64,000 nt of DNA. Origin: Cladopsammia gracilis. Taxonomy: Eukaryota; Cnidaria; Anthozoa; Scleractinia; Dendrophylliidae. The translations under genes were made by a program, and so were the position numbers. Of this stretch, positions 42,745 through 54,706 are shown in pieces (position 1 is the stretch's first letter; every line of letters begins with the position of its first letter). The stretch spans positions 186,001 through 250,000 of the forward strand of contig JAJGOT010000474.1 in the NCBI GenBank assembly GCA_022457155.1. The letters are read 5' to 3'. The notes under the pieces were generated by a model that ran no database searches, was not told the origin of the DNA, and was given only the letters and a program-made list of their open reading frames with translations.

Positions 42745-43300
42745 CTGGCGAATATGCGTGGCATTAAAGAATTCCAGTTGATACTGTATTAGCCCAAATA
42801 GCATGCGATCCAATGCCAAAATAGGTGTTTTGCCATCCTCTTACTTATCTGCAATGCACCTACTTAAAAAGTACACTACATTGGGTTTGCCGTGAGCCTC
42901 CAGTTCACACATGATCCTGCATAGTACGGACTGTCAGCAACGTCAAGCAACGTCAAGGAGAGCTTTGCGTGATGCAGTCTTAGACAGTGATGTAAGTAAT
43001 CCAAGAACATCAGCAAGACACAGACTGGGCAATACTTATCAAGAGTGGACTGCAGATTCGATGCCGACATATTCTGCAGAATATGTAAAATAAGCAGTGA
43101 AAGTTGGTTTGCAGTTAACTTTGGAACAACTTTCATTATGTTTTCTGGTAGACTGTCAAGAGGCACTGTGGTGGCATTTTCCTTTTCAGATGCATCTTCC
43201 AAATACGATTCCAAACTCAAACCAAAGGCATCCTCTGCTTCATCTATGCTGCCAAATTTTTTCCGCAAGTGATTGACAACTCTTTGTCGGACAGACTGAG
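42745..43300 (-). pseudogene. Decayed split gene, exon 3
   Basis: Acceptor TTTTTAG|CTCAG and donor CGCCAG|GTAATG. In phase 1 from exon 2 it reads an acidic helical region (SIDEAEDAFGLSLESYLEDA, LQNMSASNLQSTLDK), then shifts frame. The later part includes MCELEAHGKPNVVYFL and LALDRMLFGLIQYQLEFF with one in-frame TAA. Small repeats (GACGTTGCTTGACGTTGCT) sit at a break. Confidence 0.6.
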
Positions 43301-43612
43301 CTAAAAATTAAATACAAAAAAAAGGTTAATATAAATTAAATACAAATATAATATAAATCAGCCCTGGAAGAAAAGGTTTCTTTTCAACTGCTCAAGTCAA
43401 TTAAATATATGCAAGGATCACAAAATTTCACTCATATGTTTCATCTGCAGTTCACATATGCTACTATAAATTTTTCATATAAAATTAATCATATTAATAA
43501 AATATAGTTATCAATAAAAAAAATATTGGTAATGTACTAACATAATTTTAAAATGCACAAAATCTTTTAACAAAGCAATATTTTCAAAATAATACAGATT
43601 TGTTAAGTTTAC

Positions 43613-43865
43613 CTTTTCTAAGGTAATGAGCTCCTGTTACGGACTGAATATATTGAGCAGCCTGATTCCAATAATTTGACTCTGATCTCATAGCTGGCCA
43701 ATCTTTGTCTGGAGAGCTTTGCTCATCTTTGTGGAGGGCAACAAACTGGACAATCGCCACATCCTCTGCATGAGTCCAGGGAACTTTTTTAGGGCTTGGA
43801 TTTCGTTTCGGAGAATTTCTAACTACAACAATTCGTCTCTGCAAAACTCCTCTGATACACGGTGA
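43613..43865 (-). CDS. Decayed split gene, exon 2 (Myb/SANT-like domain)
   Basis: 253 bp, fully open, phase 0 to phase 1; acceptor ATTGTAG|TCACCG, donor AAAAG|GTAAAC. Encodes VPWTHAEDVAIVQFVAL and WPAMRSESNYWNQAAQYI, a Myb/SANT-like three-helix arrangement with spaced aromatics, usually DNA-binding. Confidence 0.65.
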
Positions 43866-43982
43866 CTACAATATGAAACAAAAATTATAGCAACAAATAA
43901 CACTATACAAAAATTATTTTAACAACCATTACCGGCTATTCCGCATTATATAATGCAGAGTAATCCATTCAAGTTTATGTAC

Positions 43983-44138
43983 CTTGCTATTATGGCTTTG
44001 AACTTCAGTTCCAGACTTGTCAGCTGCCTTATAATCGAGTGATTTCCTTGAGCCCACCCGTTCTGGCCTTATTCTCTTCTTCGGTGTTTGACCACTCGCA
44101 ACGTGGCACCTGTTATTTTCCTTTGTCGGAGTTGACAT
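43983..44138 (-). CDS. Decayed split gene, exon 1
   Basis: Begins at ATG 44138 (MSTPTKENNRCHVASGQTPK), 52 codons, donor AGCAAG|GTACAT, phase 0. Basic, with a KKRIRPER nuclear-localisation-like run. Preceded by about 500 bp of non-coding DNA in which no clear TATA box was picked out. Confidence 0.6.
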
Positions 44139-45347
44139 TGCTGAGAAAGGAAGAAAGCCCATTTTTCAGTTTTTTAATTGAATGGTACAAAACCATAAAA
44201 AATGTTGAAATAAATGGAAACAGCTCTTTCTTAGTTATTATAACGTGTCAATTTATCCGCCACCGAACAGCCCGCCATCATGCAACGTATATAATTACAC
44301 AGCTCAACAACCAGAAACAAAGGCATTTTCAGCGTCTTTGTATCGCGTCAATTTTTGGCGACCTTTGGAGACCTTTGCATTCATTAAGCTCAAAATGTAT
44401 TCATCTTTCTTAAGAAGGCATTTTCAGGAAAAATCTCCGCCAAAAATGATTTTAGGAGGGATTTTCTAAGTAGCGGTTTCAACTAAAAAAAACGCGCCAA
44501 ATGTTTACGGAAAATGCATCGAACACGAACAGATTTTTTAGCCTTTTCAGAGTTTTTCCAATTAAATAAACACGCTAATGTAAAGAAGATATCAGAGTGA
44601 AATGTTTCTTACCTTTCTCGAGTCCACAACATCAAAAATGAGAAGAAAAAACAGCATAAAAATGTGTGACAATATCAACTCCGAGACTCGCGGATAAAAA
44701 ATCCTGTTGAGATGCTAAAACCCGGTGTGCAATGCGTCCTGGGAACATATTCGAATCCTCCTTGATGCAGTTATAGACTGCCTATTTTTTTTTCTTTGTG
44801 TAAAATCGAGCTTGCACTCGCTCACTTCGGCAAGTCACGATGGAATGTTTCTCTTCATATATCCGTGTTTTCATCGTCAAAGTGGACGCTGTTAATCGTT
44901 TTAAATCTCCCTGAAAATCGCTGTGTATGTGGGACACGATGCCAACTTTAAAGAATGGACTTGGAAAAATCGACCACTTGAACAGAAACTTGCCCAGCTG
45001 CGGTGGAGGACTCCTGCTTCAACAATTTCCCACAGAAAATAGAGGGGTAAAAAGAGCGAGAGAACGGCTCAAAATACGCTTAAAATGGACGGTGTTACCG
45101 AACTGGGGAAGATATGCATTTTATATAGTGGGATTGAGGATGTTTTCACCTGGTCGATTCCAACTTGGAAACTTACACAGGTACGCTATAAGTTATCATA
45201 AGCTCAAATATTACTTTTTACCTCACACATTTCTTTATAAACGTAATCGCAATGTTTGTTTCGGAAATACGAGATAGCCGCTGCCGTTCCGCGGGTGCCA
45301 TGTCCGGGATTTTAGGCCATGGTAACATTTAAAAAACAAAACATGCA
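44139..45347. other. No gene supported
   Basis: Presumed upstream region of the decayed gene. Short ORFs at 44245-44470 and 44927-45277 show no recognisable protein features. Confidence 0.4.
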
Positions 45348-46336
45348 ATTAACAAAGAAAGAGAGCGATGATATCTGCCAGTACGCCGACTTCTAATTTA
45401 CCCATTTACGTCAACAATGTCAACTTTTTCCTTTTTACCGCTATTAGTTGAAACTATTTTTTAATTTAGAACTTGCCGACTATTAGAAGTCTACCCGTTT
45501 AGTTAACTTTCATAAATAATAAATGTGTGATTTTCGTTCAAGAGAACCAGAATTGAGACACTCGCCATAAATGTTAAATACACCAAAATACGTCTATAAC
45601 TAGAACGTGATACTACAATTTAACACAACGTTTAGGCACCGGCTTATTCCTTATAATGGGGCTTTTTAACAGTTTTTCGTTTCCTTTTTTACCTTGCATA
45701 ATGGGATAAATTTGGCTGATAGGCAAACACGGCACATACGCTAATTAAGAATATATAAATGTTGAAAATATATTTCGGAGTATAATCTATATACTAAGCA
45801 GTGCAGGCCAGGTCGAATTTTAAAACGAATCCATAAAGTTGTATAATTTAACACATCAAGCGAAAAATGGTCTTTTGGGCTAAAGAGTATTTAACACGTA
45901 CATGTACGGTAGTCTTTGTTTTGATCATTGTCGCCCCGAGAAACAATGTCAAACAGGGTCAGTTTCAAATAAAGGGAGTCCAAATATTAATATAAATTTA
46001 GCAAAATAATGGTGCATAATAAAGACAAAAACACTTCAAATTAGACAGTAATTAATATCAGAATAGCGTTAAATTGAAAGAAAAAAAGAAGATAGATATA
46101 GCAAAAATCTTGCTTGAAATGTGTACATTCTGGTATTATTTTGGCCTACTGAACGTTCGAAGTACTGATACAAGTAATATATCTCTAACTCAGTTTCATC
46201 TTTTTACCGTTGTGTAATTAACAGGTGGTTGTTTAATCTGTTCTTCTGTTGTAGAAATGATGGCCATTGTGACACAAAATTGAAAAACAAAAATATTTGC
46301 ATTTTGCTCCAATGTTTATTTTATTGATATATAAGG
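45348..46336. repeat. Duplicated block A, copy 1
   Basis: Matches 56028-57075 in the same orientation over about 1 kb with small gaps (for example GGCAAACACGGCACATACG and AATATTTGCATTTTGCTCC). Confidence 0.85.
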
Positions 46337-46366
46337 ACTATTCGCTCCAGTCCCTTACAGAGCAAG

Positions 46367-46374
46367 TATAAATA
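46367..46374 (+). promoter_or_regulatory. TATA box
   Basis: TATAAATA, 72 bp before an ATG and 25 bp inside the left end of the 7-kb element. Confidence 0.55.
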
Positions 46375-46445
46375 AGAGCTGTGCATCTAATTTCGGCCCA
46401 GTTCAAGTAAGAATCCTTTGGTGCTGTTACCTTCGTGTTCTCACC

Positions 46446-46555
46446 ATGTCCGGCGAGCAAGCTCCCGTGGCGGAGGTAGTTCCAGATGGTTCAAGCGCTT
46501 CTTCAGTCAGCTCAAGCGCCTCAACCAGGCCCAGCCAACCAGAACCGTTATACTG
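46446..46555 (+). CDS. First coding exon of an unknown gene in the 7-kb element
   Basis: ATG in good context (TCACCATGT), 36 open codons of a serine-rich, acidic-to-neutral peptide (MSGEQAPVAEVVPDGSSA), then donor TACTG|GTAAAC. The following exon was not found; the satellite lies in what would be the intron. Style resembles the N-termini of retroelement gag proteins, but no family is claimed. Confidence 0.45.
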
Positions 46556-46779
46556 GTAAACTTTTCTTTAGTATTTGTCCGGCTTTTTAGCCGTTTCATT
46601 GCTTGTTCCCCCGCCGCTCCACGTGCTCGCCGGTTTTTATCTCCTCACCCTGCTCCTTGTCCCTTATCCGTTAGCCTCGTTTCTTTCTAAAGTTTTTCGC
46701 TTCCCTACAGCTTTTATGGAATTTACACGCTTTTATATTTGGTTGTTGAGCTATTTATAGCTTTGCGTGCTTCGCTTCG

Positions 46780-47920
46780 CAAACACCGGGTTTGTGCAGT
46801 GCTCTTCCCTCGGTCCCCCTTTTAAGTTTGTACACTTATTATGTTTGTACGTTTATTTTTTTGCGTATTTTGCCTCATAAACATCGGGTTTGTGCAGTGC
46901 TTTTCCCTCATTTCCCATTTAAGTTTGTACGCCTGTATTTGTCCAGTTTTGTTATGCGTACTTTGCCTCCCAAACATTGGGTTGGTGCAGTGCTTTTCCC
47001 TCGGGTCCCTTTTTAGTTTGTACGCTTGTTTGTGACGTTTTGTTATATGCGTACTTTGCCTCACAAACATCTGGTTTGTGCAGTGCTTTTGAAGTTTCTA
47101 CGCCTTTATTTGTCACGTTTTGTTATGCGTACTTTGCCTCACAAACATTGGGTCTGTGCAGTGCTTTAGAAGTTTGTACGCCTATATTTGTCACGTTTTG
47201 TTATGCGTACATTGCCTCACAAACATGGGTTTGTGAGGTGCTTTTGAAGTTTGTACGCCTTTATTTGTGACGTTTTGTTTTTATGCGTACTTCGCCTCAC
47301 AAACATCGGGTCTGTGCTGTGCTTTAGAAGTTTGTACGCCTATAGTTATCACGTTTTGTTATGCGTACTTTGCCTCACGAACATCGGGTTTGTGCAGTGC
47401 CTTTGAAGTTTGTACGCCTTTATTTGTTACGTTTTGTTATGCGTACTTTGCCTCGCAAACATCGGGTTTGTGCAGTGCTTTTGAAGTTTGTACGCCTTTA
47501 TTTGTCACGTTCTGTTATGCGTACTTTGCCTCACAAACATTTTGTGCAGTGCCTTTGAAGTTTGTACGCCTTTATTTGTCACGTTTTGTTTTGCGTACTT
47601 TGCCTCACAAACATCGGGTTTGTGCAGTGCTTTCAAGTTTATACGCCTTTATTTGTGACGTTTTGTTATGCGTACTTTGCCTCGCAAACATCGGATTTGT
47701 GTAGTACTTTTGAAGTTTGTACGCCTTTATTATGTGTAATTTGCCTCACAAACACCGGGTTTGTGCTGTGCTTTTGAAGTTTGTACGCCTTTACTATGCG
47801 TACTTTGCCTCACAAACATCGGGTTGGTGCAGTGCCTTTGAAGTTTGTACGCCTTTATTTGTCATGTTCTGTTATGCGTACTTTGCCTCACAAACATTTT
47901 GTGCAGTGCCTTTGAAGTTT
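46780..47920. repeat. 78-bp satellite, left part
   Basis: About 14 units of a 78-bp sequence containing GAAGTTTGTACGCCTTTATT, TTATGCGTACTTTGCCTCAC and CATCGGGTTTGTGCAGTGC. The array is cut by the LINE and resumes at 51100. As 78 is a multiple of three, open frames repeat with a 26-residue period; these are not genes. Confidence 0.95.
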
Positions 47921-50900
47921 ACTTAGTTTGGCCCTTTGCTCCTCCCGGAGCATAGGCCACCAACAATAACTCGCCAGTCTCCTCTGTCCTGTGCTATCCC
48001 TTCAAGTTGTTTCCATGTGTGACCAGTCCTCTTAATGTCCTTTTCAAGCTCTCGCCGCCAGGTGTTTCGTGGTCTCCCTTTTTTTCGTTGACCTTGGGGG
48101 TTCCATTTCAGGGCTTGACGGCTGATGCTACTAGGTGGTTTGCGTAGCGTATGGCCAAGCCATCTCCATCTCCTTTGTCGGATGTCCTCTTCCACTGGAG
48201 TCTGCTGCGTCCTTGCCCATAGGTTCTCATTACTGATGGTTTCTGGCCAGTGGATTCTTAGGATTCTACGTAAGCATCGATTTATAAAGGTCTGGATCTT
48301 CTTCATAGATGCTTTGGTTGTCCGCCATGTTTCTGCTCCATACAACAATACTGACTTTACGTTTGAGTTAAACAAACGTACCTTGGTAGATGTGCCGATT
48401 TCTCTGGAGTGCCATACCTTTCTTAACAACTTGAATGCTGATCGTGCCTTGCCGATCCTAGTTTTTACATCTGCGTCTGTTCCCCCACTTTTGTTCATTA
48501 CACTGCCCAAATAGGTGAAAGACTCAACTTCCCCTAGTTCCTCCCCTTCAATTGTGACTGGTTCATCAGTGCCTGCATTGATCCTCAGGATCTTTGTCTT
48601 CTGTTTATTGATCTTCAGTCCTATTTTCACTGAGGTGTGATACAGGTCAGATGTTTTTGCCTGCATCTGCTGGTGGTTATGCGATAGAAGCGCTACATCG
48701 TCCTCAAAGTCCAGGTCGTCCAACTGTGTCCACAAGGTCCACTGGATCCCATTTCTTTTCTGGTTTGTGACAAGTCTCATGATCCAGTCTATAGCCAAGA
48801 TAAACAGAAAAGGTGACAGAAGGCATCCCTGCCTTACCCCGGTCTTAACCTCAAACTTCTCTGTCAATTTCCCCTCATGAACCACTCTGCAAGACAGACC
48901 CTCATAAGAGTTTCGAATCAGGTTGACAAACTTCACGGGTACACCATAATGTCGAAGCAGCTTCCATAATGTCTCCCTGTCTAGGCTGTCAAAAGCCTTC
49001 TCATAGTCAACAAAATTTACGTAAAGGGGGGAGTTCCATTCAATTGATTGTTCCACTATAATTCGCAGTGCTGTGATCTGATCGGTACATGACCTGCCTG
49101 GCCTGAAGCCCGCTTGCTGATCCCGGAGGGTGTGATCTACTGGTCCTTTCAACCTTTCCAAGATGATTCTGTTCAGTACTTTCCCAGGGACAGACAGGAG
49201 TGTGATTCCTCTATAATTTAAACATAGGCCGAGGTCTCCTTTCTTGGGGATTTTGATCAGGAGTCCTTCCTTCCATTCTAAAGGGATCTCTTCTTCTTCC
49301 CAGAATTTCTCAAACAATCCATAGAGTATCTCAGTTAGCATCTCTGGGTCTACCTTGAGTGCTTCCGCTGGAATCTCGTCTGCCCCTACTGCTTTGCCAT
49401 TCTTCAGCTGCTTGATGGCCTTCCTGATTTCTTCCCTGGTGGGCTTACCACAATCAATTGGTAGATCTTCTTCAGCTGCGGGGATGTCTGGTGCATTGGC
49501 TGGAGATGGCCTGTTGAGAAGCTCCTCAAAGTGCTCTGCCCATCTGCTTAGCTGTTTATCCGCACCTACCAACGCACTTCCGTTCTTATCTTTCACTGGG
49601 CGTTCTGTTCGTCCAAACTTCCCCGTAAGCTTCTTGGTTATGTCATAAAGCTGTTTCATGTTCCCATTTGCTGCCGCCTCCTCTGCTTCCTGTGCCATTC
49701 TATCCACAAAGTTCCTCTTATCTGTTCTGATGTTTCTTTTAACTTCACTGTTCACTTCAGCATATTGTTTCTGTGCTTCTTTCTTTGCTGCCCTTGTTCG
49801 GCAATGGTTAATTGCTGCTTTCTTAAATTTCCTTTCCTGTATCTTCCGGAATGTCTCTGCCGAAAGCCATTCCTTCTGTTCCGGTTTTCTTCGACCCACC
49901 GCTTCTTCGCAAGCATAGTTAATTGCCTCCTTTATGTCCATCTATTGCGAATTAATATTCAAACCCTCGTCATCCTCGTGCAACTCCTGTAGGACTTGGT
50001 ATCTGTTGGACAGTGTTACTCTGAATTTCTCTGCTGTACTTACATCCCTCAGGAAATCCACATTATATCGTGCTTTTCTTCTTTGTTGACTTGTCTCATT
50101 CCTTCTCAGCTTAAGCTTTAGTTTGGCAACTACTAGGTGATGATCGGATGCAACATCTGCTCCTCTCTTGACCCGGACATCTTTCAGTGATCTTCTAAAT
50201 TACTTTGCAATACAGACGTGGTCGATCTGGTTCTCTGTTATAAGGTCCGGGGAGACCCATGTTGCCTTGTGTATCCTCTTGTGCGGAAACACACTACCCC
50301 CAATTACCATGTTGTTTAAAGCGCATGCATCTGCAAATCGTTCACCATTTTCATTCATCTCACCGAGCCCATGTCTTCCCATTACTTCATCGTACCCTGT
50401 ATTATCCGGTCCAATCTTGGCATTGAAGTCGCCCATCAGGATGTTGACGTCTTGATCGCTTAGCCTACAGAGGATGCCCTGCAGCTGATTGTAGAACTCA
50501 TCCTTCACCTCCTCACTCTTATCATTTGTTGGGGCATAACACTGCACTATATTCATCCTAATGTTCTTCCTCACCGTTCTAAATGATGCTGTTATGAATC
50601 TTGGTCCTCTGGCCTCCCAGCCAATCAAGGCTTTCTGCGCCTCTTTCGTCAGCATAAGTGCTACGCCTTCCGTGCGAGGAGCACTGCTCTCTCCATGTCC
50701 AGAATACAACACCATCTCTCCTGTTGTCAGTCGCAGTTTCCCTGACTGCTTCCATCTGGTCTCACAAAGTCCCAACAGCACAAGGTTGTAATTGTGCATT
50801 TCTCTCGCTACCTGGGCTGTCTTTCCTGACTCGAACATTGTTCTGATGTTCCACGTTCCGATGTTTAAGGCTTTTCTGGTCGTCAGAAGGGTAGTCGGTG

Positions 50901-51099
50901 TTGCAGGTTCCTTTCGGCTTTTCCTGCAACTCTTCATGCACCTTCGCGAGGAAAGCCCTTCTTCTTCCAGAACATGTAGAGTTTGTTGATTCATCATTGG
51001 TGTTTCTGTAGCAACATGGTTTTTACGGGGTAGGGTTGCTAACCCTACGCCCAACCTTCCTCCTTTCTCAGCCGGGCTTAGGACCGTCCATGGCGGAGT
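47921..51099 (-). mobile_element. Full-length RTE-like LINE inserted in the satellite
   Basis: 3,179 bp flanked by a 14-bp duplication TGCCTTTGAAGTTT (47907-47920 and 51100-51113) that is itself satellite sequence. Length, a single ORF with endonuclease then RT, and a short tail fit RTE-type elements. Being on the minus strand, its 3' end is at 47921. Confidence 0.88.
47923..50997 (-). pseudogene. RTE-like endonuclease-reverse transcriptase, two in-frame TAG
   Basis: From ATG 50997 (MMNQQTLHVLE) an APE-type endonuclease begins with IGTWNIRTMFESGK, then LGLCETRW, QCYAPTN, ILMGDFNAKIG and ends in NQIDHVCIAK. TAG at 50200-50202 and another at 49942-49944 interrupt a frame that otherwise continues. 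[50 protein letters not shown] (motif A), [14 protein letters not shown], then [10 protein letters not shown], where family members have FADD. A C-terminal GAETW and WLGHTLRKP zone follows. Both catalytic Asp pairs are present. Confidence 0.88.
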
Positions 51100-51650
51100 T
51101 GCCTTTGAAGTTTGTACGCCTTTATTTCTCACGTTTTGTTATGCGTACTTTGCTTCGCAAAGATCGCGTTTGTGTAGCGCCTTTAAAGTTTGTACGCCTT
51201 TATTTGTCACGTTTTGTTTTGCGTACTTTGCCTCACAAACATCGGGTTTGTGCAGTGCTTTTAGAGTTTGCACGCCTTTATTTGTCACGTTTTGTTATGC
51301 GTACTTTGTCTCACGAACATTGGTTTGTGCAGTGCTTTGAAGTTTGTACGCCTTTATTATGCGTGCTTTGCCTCACGAACATCGGTTTTTTGCAGTGCTT
51401 TGAAGTTTTTTTTTTTTGCAGTGCTTTTAGAGTTTGCACGCCTTTATTTGTCACGTTTTGTTATGCGTACTTTGCCTCACAAACATATCAAACATCGGGT
51501 TTGTGCAGTGCCTTTGAAGTTTGTACGCCTTTATCTGTCACGGTTTGTTAATATGAGTACTTTGCCTCACAAATATCTGGTTTGTGTAGTGCTTTCGAAG
51601 TTTATACGCATTTATCTGTCAAGTTTTTGTTATTAGTACTTAGTACTTAG
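51100..51650. repeat. 78-bp satellite, right part
   Basis: Six or seven further units continue in phase with the left part after the LINE. Ends with a short TAGTACT repeat at 51633-51660. Confidence 0.93.
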
Positions 51651-51985
51651 TACTTAGTACACAGACAACGAGTCTGTGCCATGCTTCGCTCAGTTCCGTT
51701 GAAGTTTGTACGTTGGTTTTTATTACCCTGGGTCTGCTTGTTCCTGTATTTATTTTTATGTTTCAAATTTTGCAGATTCGCTATTTTTCATGTCATTGGC
51801 ATCCTATTGTTTCCTTTTCTATAAGTATTGTTGCCAGTTCTACCCGGTTTAGCACTCTTTTATTGTGCGTTTCGCCTTTATTAGTGGATTTTATGGTTCG
51901 TGTGTTTATCTTGGTGTTAAACTCGAAGTTTACATACTTCGGGTAGTTATATCCGTATTCCTTTCCGTTTACTCATTATTTCCCT
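51651..51985. other. No gene seen
   Basis: Pyrimidine-rich continuation of the 7-kb element, no supported exon. Confidence 0.4.
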
Positions 51986-51987
51986 GT

Positions 51988-52950
51988 CATTTGCGGAGTT
52001 TGTTTCGTTCCGCGCCCTCTCCCGCGCCATTTATCTCGATTCCTTATATTCCCATGGTAGCCTAAAAGGGTGTCTAATGCCCTAGTCGGATTACTGACGC
52101 TCAGTTTGCCATGCCTTGGGTGGGTTCTCTCGCAAGTTCCCCGCGCACAATCGTTTACGTTTTCCTCGACATTATATCCTGTTCATCATTCAAGGGCTGG
52201 CAGCCTTTATATCCTTTAACAACAACAACAACAATTTATTTAACAAGAAACAACAACAACAATGTATACTTAGTATAATAAAGAAAGAGTTGACTGATTT
52301 GTTTGCCCTGCAAATAGCTTTATATCATATATATTTGTCATGTACAGAGTATAACCGTCCTTTTCAATTGCAGAGCTTTGCTTTGTCCTCTGCTTATGCT
52401 ACTTAAAGACACCCTAAAAAGAGTTTTCTAGTTTTCTGATTTCTTGGCCGGGAGACAAGTTTTTTTCTCTGCCACGCCTAGGATATGTCGCTTTCTGGCT
52501 TGCAAAGGCTCCCGAAAAAAGACGCAGGTCCACATCACTTCTATGTCCTCCTCTAGAAGGCCTAAAATTCATATCCGTGGTTGCCCTGTTCACCTATCCT
52601 GTTCCGCGCCTTCTGCCGCGCTATTTCTTTCGCTCCCCTTTTCCCATGGTAGCCTGAAAGGGTGTCTAATGCCCTAGTCGGATAACTGACGCTCAGGTCG
52701 CCATCCCTTGGGTGGGTCTCTCGCGAGTTTCCCGCGCACAATCGTTTGCATTTTCCCCAACATTTGCCCTGTTCACCACTCAAGGGCTGGCAGCCTTTAT
52801 ATCATATATATTTGCCATGTAAGAAGCCGTCTTTACCAATTGCAGAGCATCCCTTTGTCCTCCGCTTATGTTAATCAAAGACTCCCTAAAAGGAGTTGTT
52901 TTAGTTTTTGAGTTCTAATTGCCGGGGTGCAAGATGTTTTCTGCCACGCG
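51988..52950. repeat. Two-copy tandem duplication (about 0.5 kb)
   Basis: 51988-52475 and 52597-52950 share GGGTGTCTAATGCCCTAGTC, CCCGCGCACAATCGTTT and TCAAGGGCTGGCAGCC blocks. The first copy has an extra 118 bp with (AAC)n at 52215-52265. Confidence 0.85.
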
Positions 52951-53573
52951 TATTGAGCAGATTGCGAACTCTACTTTACAGGATTACAGTCCCGCCTCCG
53001 TTACTATCTGCAAGACACTCAAATTTGCGAGGGTGAACTCTGCACAGCTTTAGAGCCGGATGGCTATTACTTTAGCCTTCACTCTAGACGCTATGGCTCA
53101 TTTTGGTTGGTGCCACGCTTGCTCCTACTGCATCCTATAACATGAATGCTGCACAAGACCTTCGTTTTACAGGACCATCGGAGTTGCTGTCTCGCCATGT
53201 CTCCTTTAGATTTGGGTGGTTGGATGGGATTTTCTGGTTTGGGGTTTTAGGTTTGAGTATTGTAAAGTGTCTCGGGTTATTTGGTGTTAGGCCATTGTAA
53301 CGTTTAACGTCTGGGCACGGTCGCATATCTCCATCTTTTATTAAACAAGCGTGAAAGGGACTGTCGCGAATAGTACGCTATTTTTGACATTAAAGACTAA
53401 ATGATAAACCTCGGATATATTTTTTGCTTAACCCTGGCTGAAGAGACAAACTTCATATTAAATTCATTCGTCAATAAAAGGTGCTTTCTTATTGAAATAA
53501 AGCGTTAGAGACAGACATAATTTTTCATAAATTTGTCTTCAAGAATTAGCGTGCTGTAGCTGACAATGTGGAC

Positions 53574-53687
53574 ATATGCGTGCATAAATTTGCAGGCAAA
53601 ATCGTGACACAAAAAATAAAAATAATGAAAACAAGAAAAACGGAGCCGACACCTTACCTCATGCCGCTTCGCGCATGAGTAATGATA
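53574..53687. repeat. Inverted repeat, left arm (partner 54596-54706)
   Basis: About 112 bp; outer end ATGCGTGCATAAATTTGC, inner end CGCTTCGCGCATGAGTAA. The pair encloses the signal-peptide exon of copy 1 and is absent from copy 2, so it is a later insertion or a pair of MITEs. Confidence 0.8.
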
Positions 53688-53975
53688 AGCTTTTATAAGA
53701 CATCCGGTATCTTTCCTGGGTAAACGATGTCTTTTTCTTTCAAGTCAAAGTTACAGCCAATTTAAAATATGGTTTCATTCTTTGGCTAATTTTGCACAAA
53801 CCTGTTTTTACTCTAGACGTAAATTGTCATGTCTATTTAAACAAGAACACAGTACACCTGTTCTGACATAAGGAAAACTCATCAAACAACGGAAGGCTGA
53901 CGGCGGGCGTTCTTCGTTACCATCGGCCTGAACTAACTCTGATATTGAAACAAATCGCGATTTAGTCTTAGAAGC

Positions 53976-54045
53976 ATGAACGTTCTTCATCTAAATCGCT
54001 TGGTTGGCAGTAATTTCCTGTTGCTATTTGCGATCTCCATGACCG
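53976..54045 (+). CDS. Signal-peptide first exon, copy 1
   Basis: ATG then 23 codons with a hydrophobic core (NFLLLFAISMT), ending at donor ACCG|GTGAGTAA. A typical first exon of a secreted or membrane protein, phase 1. Differs from copy 2 at only a few residues. Later exons are not identified with confidence, though an exon-like block at 54240-54500 is also conserved between copies. Confidence 0.6.
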
Positions 54046-54595
54046 GTGAGTAACTGTACTGGTAAAGCTGCAGTGAATAGTTAATGGTTACATAGTTTGT
54101 TGGGCAGAATACAAATTACGTAGGGATAAAATATTATCTAGTAAATGTATATGCATCAAAGTATTATCTAAGATATATACACGGACATTATGTTGCGATG
54201 AAATCAGTATTTGGGCATGGTATACGTAAAGGGTTTCGGCGAAACCTATCTGATGATACTGAATTCAAGCTTCGAAAACTCGGCAAAATGTCTGTTCGAA
54301 GTATGATGACGGATTTCCCCTCAAAGCAGAATCATCGTTGACAAGCCATTGCAAATTGAAAGAGCCAATCTTTAGTTACAAGGTAGCACCCTATAGTTTT
54401 ACCAAAAACGTCTGCACTAACTATCATGAGTTACAAAGTAAAGTCTAATTTTCTTGTCTTGATCACGAGATTTACCAGAAAGGATGCCAACTAACATGTG
54501 ATGATTTGTCAGTTGTCATTTTTGTGAAGGCCGTTGCCATAGCAACAAAGCATCTAAAGAATTGCAAATATTGTGCAATAATTGAATTTTATTAC

Positions 54596-54706
54596 TCATG
54601 CGCGAAGCGGCATGAGGTAAGGTTTCGGCTCCGTTTTTCTTGTTATTATTTTTATTATTATTTTTATTTTTTGTGTCACGATTTTGCATGCAAATTTATG
54701 CACGCA
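54596..54706. repeat. Inverted repeat, right arm (partner 53574-53687)
   Basis: Reverse complement of the left arm with small indels in the ATT-rich centre. Confidence 0.8.

Larger units (their letters stand above)
46343..53377. mobile_element. 7.0-kb element flanked by CTATT, interrupting the duplicated block
   Basis: Copy 2 of the duplicated block (57075-57100) lacks this sequence. CTATT occurs at both borders (46338-46342 and 53378-53382). Just inside, CGCTCCAGTCCCTT is the near reverse complement of AAGGGACTGTCGCG at the other end. It contains a promoter, a first exon, the 78-bp satellite, an RTE-like LINE and a 0.5-kb tandem duplication. No transposase is recognised, so the class is unknown. 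Confidence 0.55.
53395..54600. repeat. Duplicated block B, copy 1
   Basis: Collinear with 57090-57290, 57980-58150, 59133-59640 and 60990-61430, where insertions break the second copy. Confidence 0.85.

Noticed and set aside
46977..47926. Long plus-strand ORFs with 26-residue repeats
   Set aside because: They arise because the 78-bp satellite unit is a multiple of three; several frames are open at once and there is no start context or splice support.
52562..53326. Several 60-77-codon ORFs
   Set aside because: Lie in the tandem duplication or in non-coding tail of the 7-kb element; no conserved motifs.
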